From the NCBI GenBank assembly GCA_029263945.1, contig JARIDM010000190.1, positions 1-5,393 of the forward strand: a stretch of DNA of 5,393 bases, written 5' to 3'. Below are positions 1-5,393 of the stretch, piece by piece. Under the pieces are notes generated by a model. The model worked only from the letters and a program-made list of their open reading frames with translations. It was not told the origin of the DNA and ran no database searches. The position numbers and the translations under genes were made by a program. This stretch comes from Sporosarcina sp. (GTDB lineage Bacteria; Bacillota; Bacilli; Bacillales_A; Planococcaceae). Position 1 is the first letter of the stretch. Each line of letters opens with the position of its first letter.

Positions 1-585
1 GCGTTAAGTACGCGTCCAATTGGTGGAACCCGTCCGCGGGGAATGACGCGTGAAGAGGATTGTGCTTTTGAAAAAGATTTATTGACAGATCAAAAAGAGC
101 TCAACGAACATAAAATGCTTGTTGATGTAGAAATGGAAGACTTTGAGCGTGTTTGTGAAGTTGGAACAGTAGAGACCAATGAGTATATGGTCGTCGAGCG
201 CTATTCGCATGTTATGCACCTTGTCTCGAATGTGAGGGGGACTGCGAAGAAAGAAAAAACAAATGCAGCGATTGTAAAAAGTGTTTTCCCTGGGGGTACG
301 ATTACTGGGTCTCCAAAAGTGCGTACGATGGAAATTATTGAAGAACTCGAACCTGAAAGAAGAGGGTTGTATACAGGTTCAATTGGTTGGTTTGGGTTTA
401 ATGGGGATTTTGAACTGAATGTAGTGATTCGTACTGCTTTTATCAAAGATGGCATTGCACATATCCAGGCAGGTGCAGGTTTAGTGGCGGATTCAATTCC
501 TGAAAATGAATATGCAGAGTCTTTGGCAAAAGGAAAGGCCCTTTGGCAGGCGAAAAAAATGGCGGAAAAGCTTGCTGGAAAATAA
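1..585 (+). CDS. pabB: Aminodeoxychorismate synthase component I, C-terminal part (5' end outside window)
   Basis: Chorismate-binding domain of the TrpE/PabB family, which aminates chorismate to 4-amino-4-deoxychorismate for the 4-aminobenzoate branch of folate synthesis, in the cytoplasm. The frame is open from base 1, so only the last 194 residues are present. Visible family blocks (residue numbers within this fragment) are RPIGGTRPRG (5-14), ELNEH (33-37, likely Mg-binding glutamates), MHLVS with the likely catalytic His73, FPGGTITGSPK (96-106), IRT (143-145), AGAG (157-160) and ENEYAE (168-173). The lysine of E. coli PabB's PIKGT motif is Gly8 here, so motifs alone do not exclude TrpE; the assignment rests on the adjacent pabC-folP-folB-folK genes and the Bacillus-like sequence. 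Residues 41-51 depart from the usual VDLxRNDxGRV block (see findings). The gene ends 18 bases before pabC, and no amidotransferase gene lies between them. Confidence 0.87.
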   Translation, partial: ALSTRPIGGTRPRGMTREEDCAFEKDLLTDQKELNEHKMLVDVEMEDFERVCEVGTVETNEYMVVERYSHVMHLVSNVRGTAKKEKTNAAIVKSVFPGGTITGSPKVRTMEIIEELEPERRGLYTGSIGWFGFNGDFELNVVIRTAFIKDGIAHIQAGAGLVADSIPENEYAESLAKGKALWQAKKMAEKLAGK

Positions 586-603
586 GGAGTAAAGGGTGAT
601 TCG

Positions 604-1458
604 ATGCTATGTTGGATGAATGGTGAGTATGTAAAAGCGGAGGATTTAAGAATTTCTCCATTTGATCACGGGTTTTTATACGGTGCAGGTTTTTTTGAGA
701 CATTTCGCACATATAAGGGGGATGTGTTTTTATTTCAAGCACATATAGATCGATTGAAGCGTGCGCTTTTGGAATACAGAATCGCGTTACCCTATCCTGA
801 CCATGACATTTTAGCGGCTGTACATATACTGAACGAGGCGGCGGGTGGCAGTGACGGATATTTTAGGTTGAATGTTTCTGCTGGCGTCCATGATATTGGG
901 CTAGCACCGATCGCTTATCCAACGCCTAATGTAATTTTATTTAGAAAAGAATTGCCACAGCTTGTACCAGGAGTGGAAAAAAGAGGTGTGTGGCTAGATA
1001 CAGTGCGTAATGATCCAGAAAGTGTTGTGCGTCAAAAATCACATAACTACTTAAATAATATTCGCGGAAGATTGGAACTCTCTTCGTTAAAGGAGACGGA
1101 GGGTCTTTTTGTTACGAAGGAAGGATTCGTTGCAGAAGGTGTCACATCGAATGTTTTTTGGGTAAAAGATGGTGCTTTATTCACGCCTGCAATTGACACG
1201 GGCATTTTACCCGGCACGACGCGCGAACTTGTCATGCAATTGGCTGAATCCGAGAACTTACAGGTAAATGTAGGCTTCTATGAAAAGAAAGACGTCGAGC
1301 AAGCAGATGAAGTTTTTGTCACAAATGCGATCCAGGAGTTGGTCCCGTTGGTAAGTCTCGAAGCATTCACATTACAGGGTGCGAACGGTCATTATTATAA
1401 AAAATTACATGATTTATATAAAAAGAGCATCGAAGAATTGAAGGGCGGACACAAATGA
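604..1458 (+). CDS. pabC: 4-amino-4-deoxychorismate lyase (PLP-dependent, class IV aminotransferase fold)
   Basis: Splits aminodeoxychorismate into 4-aminobenzoate and pyruvate using pyridoxal phosphate. The 284-residue protein has the full fold-type IV layout: SPFDHGFLYGAGFFETFR (about 18-35), the probable PLP-linked lysine Lys145 in QKSHNYLNN, EGVTSNVFW (178-186, the E-x-x-SN block) and the phosphate-binding loop GILPGTTR (200-207). Its length matches Bacillus PabC. D-amino-acid and branched-chain aminotransferases share this fold, but the KSHNYLNN block and the folate operon context favour the lyase. The ATG at 604 follows two purine-rich stretches, AAGGAG (584-589, overlapping the pabB stop but rather far at 14 bases) and AAAGGGTGA (591-599). 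The stop overlaps the folP start (ATGA), which suggests translational coupling. Confidence 0.95.
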   Translation: MLCWMNGEYVKAEDLRISPFDHGFLYGAGFFETFRTYKGDVFLFQAHIDRLKRALLEYRIALPYPDHDILAAVHILNEAAGGSDGYFRLNVSAGVHDIGLAPIAYPTPNVILFRKELPQLVPGVEKRGVWLDTVRNDPESVVRQKSHNYLNNIRGRLELSSLKETEGLFVTKEGFVAEGVTSNVFWVKDGALFTPAIDTGILPGTTRELVMQLAESENLQVNVGFYEKKDVEQADEVFVTNAIQELVPLVSLEAFTLQGANGHYYKKLHDLYKKSIEELKGGHK

Positions 1459-2309
1459 TGGGATTAGCTTATGCGAAGGATGTATATCGTTTTGGAGAGG
1501 TAGACATTTGTTTTCAAAAAGAAACGATTATTATGGGAATCCTTAACGTAACGCCAGATTCATTTTCTGACGGCGGAAAATATGACGAGATAGATACGGC
1601 ACTTCGACGTGCAGCACAAATGATTCAGGAAGGTGCAAAGATTATTGACATCGGAGGCGAGTCAACACGTCCTGGTCATTCCCCTGTCTCTTATGAAGAA
1701 GAACTAGCGCGTACTGTTCCAATCATCGAGGCAATCACCCGTGAGTTAAACTGTGCAGTTTCCATTGATACTTATAAAGCGGGTGTTGCTGAAGCGGCAG
1801 TGCAAGCAGGTGCGCACATTATTAACGATGTGTGGGGCGCGAAACGTGAACCGAAAATTGCTGAGGTTGCTGCCAAATATAATACGCCAATTATTTTAAT
1901 GCATAACCGGGAAGTGCCGAACTACAAAGGTCGGTTACTAGATGAAGTCGTAGGAGATTTAAAAGAAAGTGTACATATTGCGCTTCAAGCGGGCGTGGCA
2001 AATGAAAATATTTGGCTGGATCCCGGAATTGGCTTCGCGAAAAATACGCGACAAAACATAGAAGTGATGCAAGGGTTAGAAGAATTATCAGCGATGGGTT
2101 ATCCGCTTCTACTGGGCACGTCTAGAAAGTCGTTAGTGGGTAACGTATTAAACTTACCTGTAGAAGCGCGACTTGAAGGAACGAGCGCTACGGTTTGTTA
2201 TGGAATTGAAAAAGGGTGTCACATTCTTCGTGTGCACGATGTAAAAGAAATAGCCCGTGCAGCAAACATGATGGATGTATTGATAGGAAAGTCTACATAT
2301 AATGGATAG
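1455..2309 (+). CDS. folP: Dihydropteroate synthase
   Basis: Condenses 4-aminobenzoate with 6-hydroxymethyl-dihydropterin pyrophosphate to give 7,8-dihydropteroate; in this family it is the sulfonamide target (the Bacillus gene is called sul). The 284-residue TIM-barrel protein carries all the usual loops: NVTPDSFSDGG (31-41), GGESTRPG (67-74), SIDT (103-106), NDVWG (124-128), MHNR (149-152), DPGIGFAK (189-196), GTSRKS (221-226) and RVHDV (259-263). The TRPG loop, where resistance changes often occur, shows no insertion. Two ATG codons lie in tandem at 1455 and 1458. The first overlaps the pabC stop by four bases. The AAGGGCGG at 1441-1448 serves either, with 6 or 9 bases of spacing, so the first methionine is uncertain. 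The gene joins the two branches encoded by its neighbours. Confidence 0.97.
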   Translation: MMGLAYAKDVYRFGEVDICFQKETIIMGILNVTPDSFSDGGKYDEIDTALRRAAQMIQEGAKIIDIGGESTRPGHSPVSYEEELARTVPIIEAITRELNCAVSIDTYKAGVAEAAVQAGAHIINDVWGAKREPKIAEVAAKYNTPIILMHNREVPNYKGRLLDEVVGDLKESVHIALQAGVANENIWLDPGIGFAKNTRQNIEVMQGLEELSAMGYPLLLGTSRKSLVGNVLNLPVEARLEGTSATVCYGIEKGCHILRVHDVKEIARAANMMDVLIGKSTYNG

Positions 2310-2320
2310 GGGATTACGAA

Positions 2321-2692
2321 ATGGATTATATTCACTTAAATGACATGCAGTTTTACGGATACCACGGAGCATTGCCAGAAGAAAATAAAATCGGACAACG
2401 TTTTCGAATGACGGTATCACTCGCAACAAATTTATCGGAAGCTGGACAAACAGATGACCTTGATAAAACGGTCAATTATGCTGAAGTGTATACGATTTGT
2501 CGAGACATTGTGGAAGGTGCGCCTGTGAAGTTAATCGAAACAGTGGCAGAAAATGTAGCACAAGCAATTTTGAAGGGTTATCCAGAAAAAGTATCTGGGG
2601 TGCGTATTGTCCTTGTAAAACCAGATCCACCAATTCAGGGGCACTATGCATCTGTAGCCGTTGAGATTACAAGGGGGCATTTCAGTGAATAA
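2321..2692 (+). CDS. folB: Dihydroneopterin aldolase
   Basis: Converts 7,8-dihydroneopterin to 6-hydroxymethyl-7,8-dihydropterin and glycolaldehyde, the step before FolK. The 123-residue length is typical of this small tunnelling-fold enzyme, which forms homo-oligomers with active sites between subunits. Recognisable parts are FYGYHGALPEE (11-21), VNYAEVY (51-57, with the conserved Tyr53), LIETVAE (71-77, whose Glu73 is the expected pterin-anchoring glutamate) and VLVKPDPPI (97-105), whose Lys100 is the expected catalytic lysine. The start at 2321 is preceded by AGGGGA (2308-2313) with 7 bases of spacing; this site overlaps the folP stop (TAG, 2307-2309). The last bases overlap the folK start. 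Confidence 0.96.
   Translation: MDYIHLNDMQFYGYHGALPEENKIGQRFRMTVSLATNLSEAGQTDDLDKTVNYAEVYTICRDIVEGAPVKLIETVAENVAQAILKGYPEKVSGVRIVLVKPDPPIQGHYASVAVEITRGHFSE
2672..2677 (+). promoter_or_regulatory. folK ribosome binding site
   Basis: AGGGGG lies inside the 3' end of folB, 7 bases before the GTG at 2685. This spacing is the main reason to prefer the GTG start over the upstream in-frame TTG at 2661. Confidence 0.75.
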
Positions 2693-3170
2693 AGCTTATA
2701 TTTCAATTGGCTCAAACATAGGAAATCGATCAGAACAATTGCAAGAAGCCATACAAGCGTTACATACGCACAGCCAAGTAACGGTCGTAGCGACGTCTTC
2801 TATTTATGAAACAGCACCTGTCGGCTATACAGATCAAGCTGATTTTTTAAATGTCGTTATTCATATACAAACTGAACTTACGCCGAATGAACTACTCGCG
2901 GTTTGTCAAAAAATCGAACAGGAACAAGGTAGAGTTCGCGAGATTAGATGGGGCCCACGTACAGTCGACTTAGATATATTACTCTATAACCAAGACCGTA
3001 TTGAAACGGATAACTTAATCGTTCCGCATCCGCGTATGCATGAGCGGGCTTTCGTTTTAATTCCCCTTCTCGAGATTGCACCCACGGCCATTAACCCAGT
3101 CACGGGTTTGCGCTATTCGCAGGAAGAGGCGGTTAGAGATGAAGGTGTAACCATTTGGAGTGAAAGCTGA
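2685..3170 (+). CDS. folK: 2-amino-4-hydroxy-6-hydroxymethyldihydropteridine pyrophosphokinase (HPPK), GTG start
   Basis: Transfers pyrophosphate from ATP to 6-hydroxymethyl-7,8-dihydropterin, producing the FolP substrate. The chosen start is GTG 2685, giving 161 residues beginning (M)NKAYISIGSNIGNR, which matches the normal HPPK N-terminus. The frame stays open upstream to a TTG at 2661, but that would add eight residues lying inside the end of folB and has no fitting ribosome site. The HPPK signature RWGPRTVDLDILL spans residues 88-100. Asp95 and Asp97 are the expected Mg-binding pair, and Arg83, Arg85, Arg92, His115 and Arg121 match known nucleotide or pterin contacts of the E. coli enzyme. 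The gene overlaps folB by eight bases. It is the last gene before a strong terminator, so it probably ends the folate operon. Confidence 0.96.
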   Translation: MNKAYISIGSNIGNRSEQLQEAIQALHTHSQVTVVATSSIYETAPVGYTDQADFLNVVIHIQTELTPNELLAVCQKIEQEQGRVREIRWGPRTVDLDILLYNQDRIETDNLIVPHPRMHERAFVLIPLLEIAPTAINPVTGLRYSQEEAVRDEGVTIWSES

Positions 3171-3256
3171 TAAAAGGCATTCACTTTAAATAAGTTAAAC
3201 GATAAGGGATAGATGAACGTGAGTGGACGGTATGCGATGTAAAAATAGTATGACCG

Positions 3257-3297
3257 AGAAACAAGGGTTGCCACGAATTGTGGTAGCTCTTGTTTTT
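3257..3297 (+). terminator. Rho-independent terminator after folK
   Basis: AACAAGGGTTGCCAC (3260-3274) pairs along its whole length with 3280-3294 around a five-base loop GAATT: 15 pairs without a mismatch, three of them G-U. Three further pairs (3257-3259 with 3295-3297) can extend the stem into the run of five T's at 3293-3297. It lies 87 bases after the folK stop. The A-rich left side could also give some termination on the other strand, but there is no gene there that would use it. Confidence 0.85.
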
Positions 3298-3306
3298 GTG
3301 TACAAT
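3278..3306 (+). promoter_or_regulatory. Probable lysS promoter overlapping the folK terminator
   Basis: TACAAT at 3301-3306 matches five of six bases of the sigma-A -10 box. TTGTGG at 3278-3283 is a weak -35 box (TTG conserved) at the ideal 17-base spacing. The predicted start is near 3313, giving a leader of about 44 bases. An alternative is TTGTTT (3290-3295) with CATAAT (3312-3317) at 16 bases. In either case the promoter sits partly in the right arm of the terminator hairpin. No T-box or other riboswitch fits in the short leader. Confidence 0.5.
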
Positions 3307-3343
3307 AGGAACATAATCAAAATAGAAATACCGAATGATAATG

Positions 3344-3348
3344 AGGAG
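3344..3348 (+). promoter_or_regulatory. lysS ribosome binding site
   Basis: AGGAG lies 8 bases before the ATG at 3357. An in-frame GTG at 3348 overlaps this site and so cannot be the start it serves. This fixes ATG 3357 as the start of lysS. Confidence 0.85.
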
Positions 3349-3356
3349 TGAAGGAA

Positions 3357-4847
3357 ATGTCCCATCTTGACGAACTTAATGACCAGCTTTTGGTGAGACG
3401 CCAGAAGATGTCGGATATAAGAGCGAAAGGATTAGATCCATTTGGCTCGAAGTTTGAACGAACACATTTATCAAACGAGATTAATGAGAAGTTTGAAGAT
3501 CTTTCAAAGGAAGAACTTGAAGAGAAAGAATATGAAGTAACGGTTGCGGGCCGTATCATGACGAAACGCGGCAAAGGAAAAGCTGGATTTGCACACTTGC
3601 AAGATCTTGGTGGGCAAATCCAAATTTACGTCAGACAAGACGCAATTGGTGAAGAAGCTTATGAACTATTCACAACTGCAGATCTTGGTGACATCATCGG
3701 GGTTCAGGGGTTACTTTTCAAAACAAAAGTCGGAGAACTCTCCATTAAAGTAAAAGAATATACATTTCTGACGAAAGCACTTCGTCCGTTGCCCGAGAAA
3801 TTTCATGGATTACAAGATATCGAACAACGCTACCGTCAACGTTATCTTGACCTAATCTCGACAGAAGGAAGTAAAGAGACGTTTATTCTTCGTAGTAAAA
3901 TTATACAATCTATGCGTCGTTATCTTGACGACCAAGGGTATCTTGAAGTTGAAACGCCGATGCTACATGCAATTGCAGGCGGCGCATCAGCGCGTCCGTT
4001 TGTAACGCATCATAATTCCCTTGATATGACGCTATACATGAGAATCGCAATTGAGCTACATTTAAAACGCTTAATTGTTGGTGGATTAGAGAAAGTTTAT
4101 GAAATTGGCCGTGTATTCCGTAATGAAGGAATGTCAACGCGTCATAACCCTGAATTTACAATGATTGAACTATATGAAGCGTATGCAGACTATGAAGATA
4201 TCATGGCACTCACTGAAAATATGGTTGCCCATATTGCACAGGATGTTCTTGGAACGACAGATGTTACCTACGGTGAAGATGTCATTCATTTAGCGCCTGG
4301 TTGGAAACGACTGCATATGGTAGATGCGATTAAAGAGTATACAGGTGTCGACTTCTGGAAAGAGATGACAATTGAAGAAGCGCATGCATTGGCAAAAGAG
4401 CATAACGTCGAAGTGACTAAGGTGATGGAAGTTGGACATGTTCTAAATGAATTCTTCGAACAGAAGGTAGAGGAGCAGCTTGTTCAACCAACATTTATTT
4501 ATGGACATCCAGTAGAAATATCGCCTCTTGCGAAAAAGAATCCTGAAGATGAAAGATTCACAGATCGATTCGAGTTGTTTATTGTTCGCCGTGAGCATGC
4601 AAATGCATTCACTGAATTGAATGATCCAATTGATCAACGTGAACGCTTTGAAGCGCAACTTGTTGAAAAAGAACAAGGAAACGATGAAGCGCATGATATG
4701 GATGAAGACTTTATTGAAGCACTCGAATATGGCTTGCCGCCAACAGGTGGTCTTGGTATTGGAATTGACCGTCTCGTCATGTTATTAACGAATTCGGCAT
4801 CTATTAGAGATATTTTACTATTCCCGCAGATGCGTCCGAAAGAATAA
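3357..4847 (+). CDS. lysS: Lysyl-tRNA synthetase, class II
   Basis: Charges tRNA-Lys with lysine using ATP, in the cytoplasm. The ATG at 3357 gives 496 residues (MSHLDELNDQ...), close to the roughly 500 of Bacillus LysS. The N-terminal part holds the OB-fold anticodon-binding domain (about 55-145, with GRIMTKRGKGKAGFAHLQD). The catalytic domain follows: motif 1 around 182-201 ending in YLEVETP, motif 2 FRNEGMSTRHNPEFTMIE (254-271) and motif 3 GGLGIGIDR (464-472). The lysine-pocket block EHANAFTELNDP is present at 413-424. The residue two places before it is Arg411, where other class II enzymes have Gly (see findings). The gene follows folK, as in Bacillus, but without yazB and dusB between them, and has its own probable promoter and a clear terminator. 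Confidence 0.98.
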   Translation: MSHLDELNDQLLVRRQKMSDIRAKGLDPFGSKFERTHLSNEINEKFEDLSKEELEEKEYEVTVAGRIMTKRGKGKAGFAHLQDLGGQIQIYVRQDAIGEEAYELFTTADLGDIIGVQGLLFKTKVGELSIKVKEYTFLTKALRPLPEKFHGLQDIEQRYRQRYLDLISTEGSKETFILRSKIIQSMRRYLDDQGYLEVETPMLHAIAGGASARPFVTHHNSLDMTLYMRIAIELHLKRLIVGGLEKVYEIGRVFRNEGMSTRHNPEFTMIELYEAYADYEDIMALTENMVAHIAQDVLGTTDVTYGEDVIHLAPGWKRLHMVDAIKEYTGVDFWKEMTIEEAHALAKEHNVEVTKVMEVGHVLNEFFEQKVEEQLVQPTFIYGHPVEISPLAKKNPEDERFTDRFELFIVRREHANAFTELNDPIDQRERFEAQLVEKEQGNDEAHDMDEDFIEALEYGLPPTGGLGIGIDRLVMLLTNSASIRDILLFPQMRPKE

Positions 4848-4860
4848 TACAAATAGGAAG

Positions 4861-4906
4861 GACCGAGGAATCTTGTAATCAAAGGGTTTCTCGGTCTTTT
4901 TATTTT
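4861..4906 (+). terminator. Rho-independent terminator after lysS
   Basis: GACCGAGGAATC (4861-4872) pairs with GGTTTCTCGGTC (4885-4896) in a 12-pair stem containing two G-U pairs, with a 12-base loop. It is followed directly by a T-rich tail, TTTTTATTTT (4897-4906). It begins 13 bases after the lysS stop and separates lysS from the rRNA operon promoters. Confidence 0.95.
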
Positions 4907-4943
4907 GGTTTACAAGGGAAAAAAAGTTTTCTTAAAATAAGTG

Positions 4944-4972
4944 TTGCGTTTTAAAAAGTAAGCTGATATAGT
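4944..4972 (+). promoter_or_regulatory. rRNA operon promoter P1
   Basis: TTGCGT (4944-4949), 17 bases, then TATAGT (4967-4972), with an extended -10 TG at 4964-4965. The -35 box keeps only TTG, but the -10 matches five of six. The 25 bases upstream are very A/T-rich and could act as an UP element. The expected start is near 4978-4980. Weaker in consensus terms than P2; called mainly because tandem promoters are usual for Bacillus rrn operons. Confidence 0.65.
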
Positions 4973-5041
4973 TAATAACGTTGCCAAACCGAGCAAGTGA
5001 ATGAACTTAATAGCAACTTGAAAAAGAGTTTAAAAAAGTTG

Positions 5042-5070
5042 TTGACAATCGAGTTGGTAATTGCTATAAT
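5042..5070 (+). promoter_or_regulatory. rRNA operon promoter P2 (near-perfect consensus)
   Basis: TTGACA (5042-5047), exactly 17 bases, then TATAAT (5065-5070), plus an extended -10 TG at 5062-5063. An A-rich tract at 5021-5037 lies just upstream as a possible UP element. The predicted start is A5076 or G5077. In Bacillus, rRNA promoters commonly start with G and respond to the GTP level and so to ppGpp; a start at G5077 would fit that, by inference. Confidence 0.93.
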
Positions 5071-5076
5071 AATAAA

Positions 5077-5310
5077 GCTGTCGTTGAGAAGCGACAAAGT
5101 AAAGTAAAAGGAATTTAAATTCACTTCCTTCTATATAACTAAACTTGAACCTTGAAAACTGAACAGCAAAACGTCAAGAACACATTAAGTGCAAGGCACT
5201 TAATAAATCGTTTGAAACACTTCGGTGTTTTGGACAAGATACAAATGTCGTCATAAGGATTTTTTAAATCCTAGACGCCAGCAATGAAACTCGAGCTATT
5301 CAAGTTTCTC
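5077..5310 (+). other. 16S rRNA precursor leader with serial hairpins
   Basis: No coding frame is supported here. The transcript from P2 would fold into a chain of local hairpins: 5079-5085 with 5090-5096 (7 pairs, GAGA tetraloop); 5184-5192 with 5196-5204 (9 perfect pairs, AAG loop); 5210-5220 with 5225-5235 (11 pairs including three G-U, closed by a UUCG tetraloop); 5249-5252 with 5274-5277 enclosing 5256-5262 with 5266-5272; and 5286-5295 with 5299-5308 (one C-A mismatch). A 12-base palindrome, GAATTTAAATTC, lies at 5111-5122. Part of this leader normally pairs with sequence after the 16S gene to form the RNase III processing stalk, but that partner is outside the window. Confidence 0.75.
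5148..5165 (+). promoter_or_regulatory. boxA-like antitermination element of the rRNA leader
   Basis: AACCTTGAAAACTGAACA resembles the CUUUGAAAACUxAACA boxA block of Bacillales rRNA leaders, where the Nus proteins bind nascent RNA to prevent early termination. It lies about 70 bases after the P2 start and 145 before 16S. Called from similarity as remembered, not from alignment. Confidence 0.6.
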
Positions 5311-5393
5311 TATTATGGAGAGTTTGATCCTGGCTCAGGACGAACGCTGGCGGCATGCCTAATACATGCAAGTCGAGCGAACAGATGAGAAGC
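5311..5393 (+). rRNA. rrs: 16S ribosomal RNA, 5' end (continues beyond window)
   Basis: The universal 5' block AGAGTTTGATCCTGGCTCAG begins at 5319, followed by GGACGAACGCTGGCGGC and CCTAATACATGCAAGTCGAG, the Firmicutes form. By comparison with the Bacillus mature end (eight bases before AGAGTTT), the gene starts at about 5311, give or take a few bases. Only 83 bases are present, stopping in the variable helix near position 80. The base at 5355 is A where Bacillus subtilis has G (GGCGGCATGCC rather than GGCGGCGTGCC). lysS directly upstream of an rrn operon is also the B. subtilis arrangement (lysS-rrnJ). Confidence 0.98.

Noticed and set aside
1..585. Possibility that the first gene is anthranilate synthase (trpE)
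   Set aside because: The PIxGT motif lacks the PabB-type lysine, but Bacillus PabB also lacks it, and the downstream genes are all for folate synthesis with no trp genes.
443..742. Minus-strand open frame across the pabB-pabC junction, and other antisense frames in pabC, folP, folB and lysS
   Set aside because: They lie opposite well-supported genes, have no ribosome sites or recognisable domains, and have compositions expected of shadow frames.
3213..3242. Nine-codon frame MNVSGRYAM with an AAGGGA site upstream, between folK and the terminator
   Set aside because: Too short to tell from chance, with no similarity that I recognise; it may be residue of a lost gene. Not called as a gene.
3252..3261. 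GACCGAGAAA here and GACCGAGGAA at 4861-4870, both next to terminators
   Set aside because: At 4861 it is the stem arm, but at 3252 it has no pairing partner; a ten-base near match is best taken as chance.
3307..3347. Possible T-box or lysine riboswitch before lysS
   Set aside because: The leader is only about 40 bases, with no T-box sequence and no room for a riboswitch fold.
5014..5041. Inverted repeat CAACTT/AAGTTG flanking the A-rich tract upstream of P2
   Set aside because: Only six pairs with a 16-base gap in A/T-rich DNA; no reason to call an operator.

Overview
This window comes from a low-GC Gram-positive bacterium of the order Bacillales. The evidence is the protein sequences (LysS in particular is very close to the Bacillus type), the strong AGGAG-type ribosome binding sites, the folate operon followed by lysS and then an rRNA operon, and the first bases of 16S rRNA. 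The 16S start and leader fit Bacillaceae or Planococcaceae (Sporosarcina-like), but 83 bases of 16S cannot settle the family.

Layout, all on the + strand. Bases 1-3170 hold a compact folate operon: the 3' part of a chorismate-binding synthase (pabB), then pabC, folP, folB and folK. The genes are separated by a few bases or overlap. PabB and PabC make 4-aminobenzoate from chorismate. FolB and FolK process dihydroneopterin to 6-hydroxymethyl-dihydropterin pyrophosphate. FolP joins the two branches to give dihydropteroate. A long hairpin at 3257-3297 ends the operon. Next is lysS (3357-4847), class II lysyl-tRNA synthetase, which probably has its own promoter partly overlapping that hairpin, and a second clear terminator at 4861-4906. 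From 4907 to 5310 lies the control region of an rRNA operon: two tandem promoters about 98 bases apart, the second close to perfect consensus with an extended -10, followed by a boxA-like element and a series of hairpins. The 16S rRNA gene starts at about 5311 and runs off the window.

The window is mostly ordinary housekeeping DNA, and I see no undescribed system, mobile element, CRISPR array or tRNA. Points worth a second look are: no glutamine amidotransferase gene (pabA) between pabB and pabC; no yazB or dusB between folK and lysS; a run of substitutions in a normally conserved block of PabB; an arginine replacing a usually conserved glycine in LysS; and the terminator/promoter overlap upstream of lysS.
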